The notes beneath the pieces were generated by a model. The model made no database searches, was not told where the DNA came from, and was given only the letters and a program-made list of their open reading frames with translations. Of a stretch of DNA of 64,000 bases, positions 62,453-64,000 are shown piece after piece. The position numbers and the translations under genes were made by a program. Position 1 is the first letter of the stretch. Every line of letters begins with the position of its first letter. This DNA comes from Tritrichomonas musculus (taxonomy: Eukaryota > Parabasalia > Tritrichomonadida > Tritrichomonadidae): assembly GCA_039105265.1 (NCBI GenBank), contig JAPFFF010000016.1:1116001-1180000 (forward strand), written 5' to 3'.

Positions 62453-64000
62453 ATTTAACTAATATATATTTTTAAATTATTTTTTTCAAATGATTTTAAA
62501 ATATTATTTTAAAAAATTGAAATCTGGTGCTCCACAATATCAACAAATTTAAAAAATGTTTCATTATGCAAAAATTTAATGTTTTAATTGAGATAAAAAC
62601 TTAACTTTCAACAATATTTTTTCAGAAGAAAATGGTCATACATATCAAATTTGAATTTTCTGGAAGATTAAGTTTTTTATTTTTTCAATAGTTGATGTAT
62701 CAAAATTTAAATAAACAGAAATTTCAATTTATAGGTAGTTTTCATGTTAAATCTAATTATTTATAATTGTATCATCTATTTTTGAAGAAATTATAAATTT
62801 TTTTTCTATTTGACTAATTTTATTTATTGAATTAAGAGATAAAGAAATTGAAAGCTTATATTTTAGTTATGAAATCGCATAAAAATTCTGTTATTTTAAC
62901 CCCTGAAATGTAATTTTCTATGATAGATTTTAAAAGTTTTAAAGAGTTTAATATTTATCATTGCAGAAATATTTAAACTAAGTAAAACATTAATTTATAA
63001 ATGATTTGAATAAAAACGTTGATTCAATAAAAATAGATTATTTTTGTTTAATCAACGAAATTAGAATGTATTCAGAATATATTGATCAATTTGGATTATA
63101 AAAAAATATGAAAAATGATAAATAATTATACTGAAATAAAAAATATATGCAATATGGCAAAAAAAAATGAATATCATAAATAATTGTGATTAATTATATA
63201 TTTTATTAATTCTTTTTTATAATCTGATTAAATATTTTTTCAAAAATCAATATTTTGTTATATAATAAATGGAGATTTAACACAAAGCACCGGAATATAT
63301 TGTTTTCATTTATTTTCTCAAAAACAAAAAAAAAAAAAAATAATAATAATAATAATAATAATTATAATATATTTGCAACCAACCATTTGAACAAAATCCG
63401 ATTCTTTGATTTGATATCAATATCATATTTTATTTGTTTTTAATCTATTAATCAGAAAATTTCTTTCTGATGAGAAATAAAAAGTGCCTAAATATATTAT
63501 TAAATGAGATAATATAAAATATATACTGTTTTATAGATTTATTATTTTAAAAACACGATTATTTTAATTGTTTTTTATTCCAATAATGCTTTTTTTATTT
63601 TTGACCAATTTTCATATTCAAAATATTATTTTTTGATAATGTTTAAGAGCAATAGAATTTTCAATATTCTAAAAAATAAAAATTATCCTCTGTGTTAGCA
63701 TTATTTTAGTATTTTTAGCAAATATTTCTTTATTTATGATCAAATAAAAACTCACATAAAAAAAAATTGATTATTGAAATTTTACAACGTTATTGAAAAT
63801 TGAGATTTAAGGTAGTTAATGTTTATTCAATATTCAAAGGATTATTTAAAAATTGTTATTTCACGTAGAGGTGCGAGAGCTGGTTGATTTCATTATTATC
63901 AAATTATAAAATAATATATATATATATATATATCCTTCTCTATTATGATAGGATTTTAAATTATATTAGTCACTAGGAGTAAAAATATTTGTGTTTTAAA
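62453..64000. other. AT-rich tail without a recognised gene
   Basis: Contains a poly-A/(TAA)n microsatellite at 63327-63365 and an (AT)n run at 63914-63932. The 62-residue frame at 63255 is partly encoded by the microsatellite and is rejected. Confidence 0.55.

Noticed and set aside
63255-63443. 62-residue frame near the end
   Set aside because: Part of it is encoded by an A-run and (TAA)n microsatellite.
1-64000. tRNA, 5S or other RNA genes
   Set aside because: No stretch with the needed GC content and tRNA box sequences was recognised by eye; a covariance-model scan could change this.

Overview
This window reads as nuclear DNA of a parabasalid protist, most likely a Tritrichomonas-type trichomonad. 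It is extremely AT-rich with long gene-free stretches. The genes belong to families that trichomonads have in large numbers: DUF3447-type ankyrin proteins, a protein kinase fused to Sel1 repeats, BTB/coiled-coil proteins with discoidin-like or glycine-rich ends, a two-repeat Myb and a SHIPPO/STPGR-type protein. Genes lack visible introns and are followed closely by TAAA-type 3' signals, and several starts sit a few bases after a TCA-type initiator. The species cannot be fixed from the sequence alone.

Layout. 1-21990 is almost purely a graveyard of small inverted-repeat DNA elements. It holds Mutator-type MITEs (9-bp duplications), hAT-like elements (8-bp duplications), TA-flanked mariner-like elements, and a 2.8-kb Kolobok-like transposon (TTAA, 13-bp ends) with a transposase gene and a TTAA MITE nested inside it. 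22343-30557 is an 8.2-kb element with identical 131-bp terminal inverted repeats and a 5- or 6-bp duplication. It resembles a small Polinton/Maverick relative, but no polymerase or integrase is visible. It carries two or three larger unknown genes and, in its right part, three tiny genes that share a promoter box and a 3' box and are separated by dense tandem arrays. 31383-32510 is an intact DUF4419 gene. 32705-48422 holds two minus-strand ankyrin genes whose ankyrin units are spread out between repetitive AT-rich spacers, plus plus-strand relics of a third ankyrin gene and of a kinase, broken up by transposons. 49192-52937 is a kinase-Sel1 gene. 54377-58715 holds BTB-family genes on the minus strand, 59038-59649 a STPGR-type gene, and 61529-62452 a Myb gene. 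The rest, to 64000, is gene-poor.

Two signals tie the window together. A TCAAAAAGT / ACTTTTTGA motif lies about 45-70 bp before several starts, in host genes and in the tiny element genes, and its core TCAAAAAG is also repeated dozens of times in the element's arrays. Two paralogous copies of one host-like segment provide the empty site for each other's insertion, which dates the 8.2-kb element as young.
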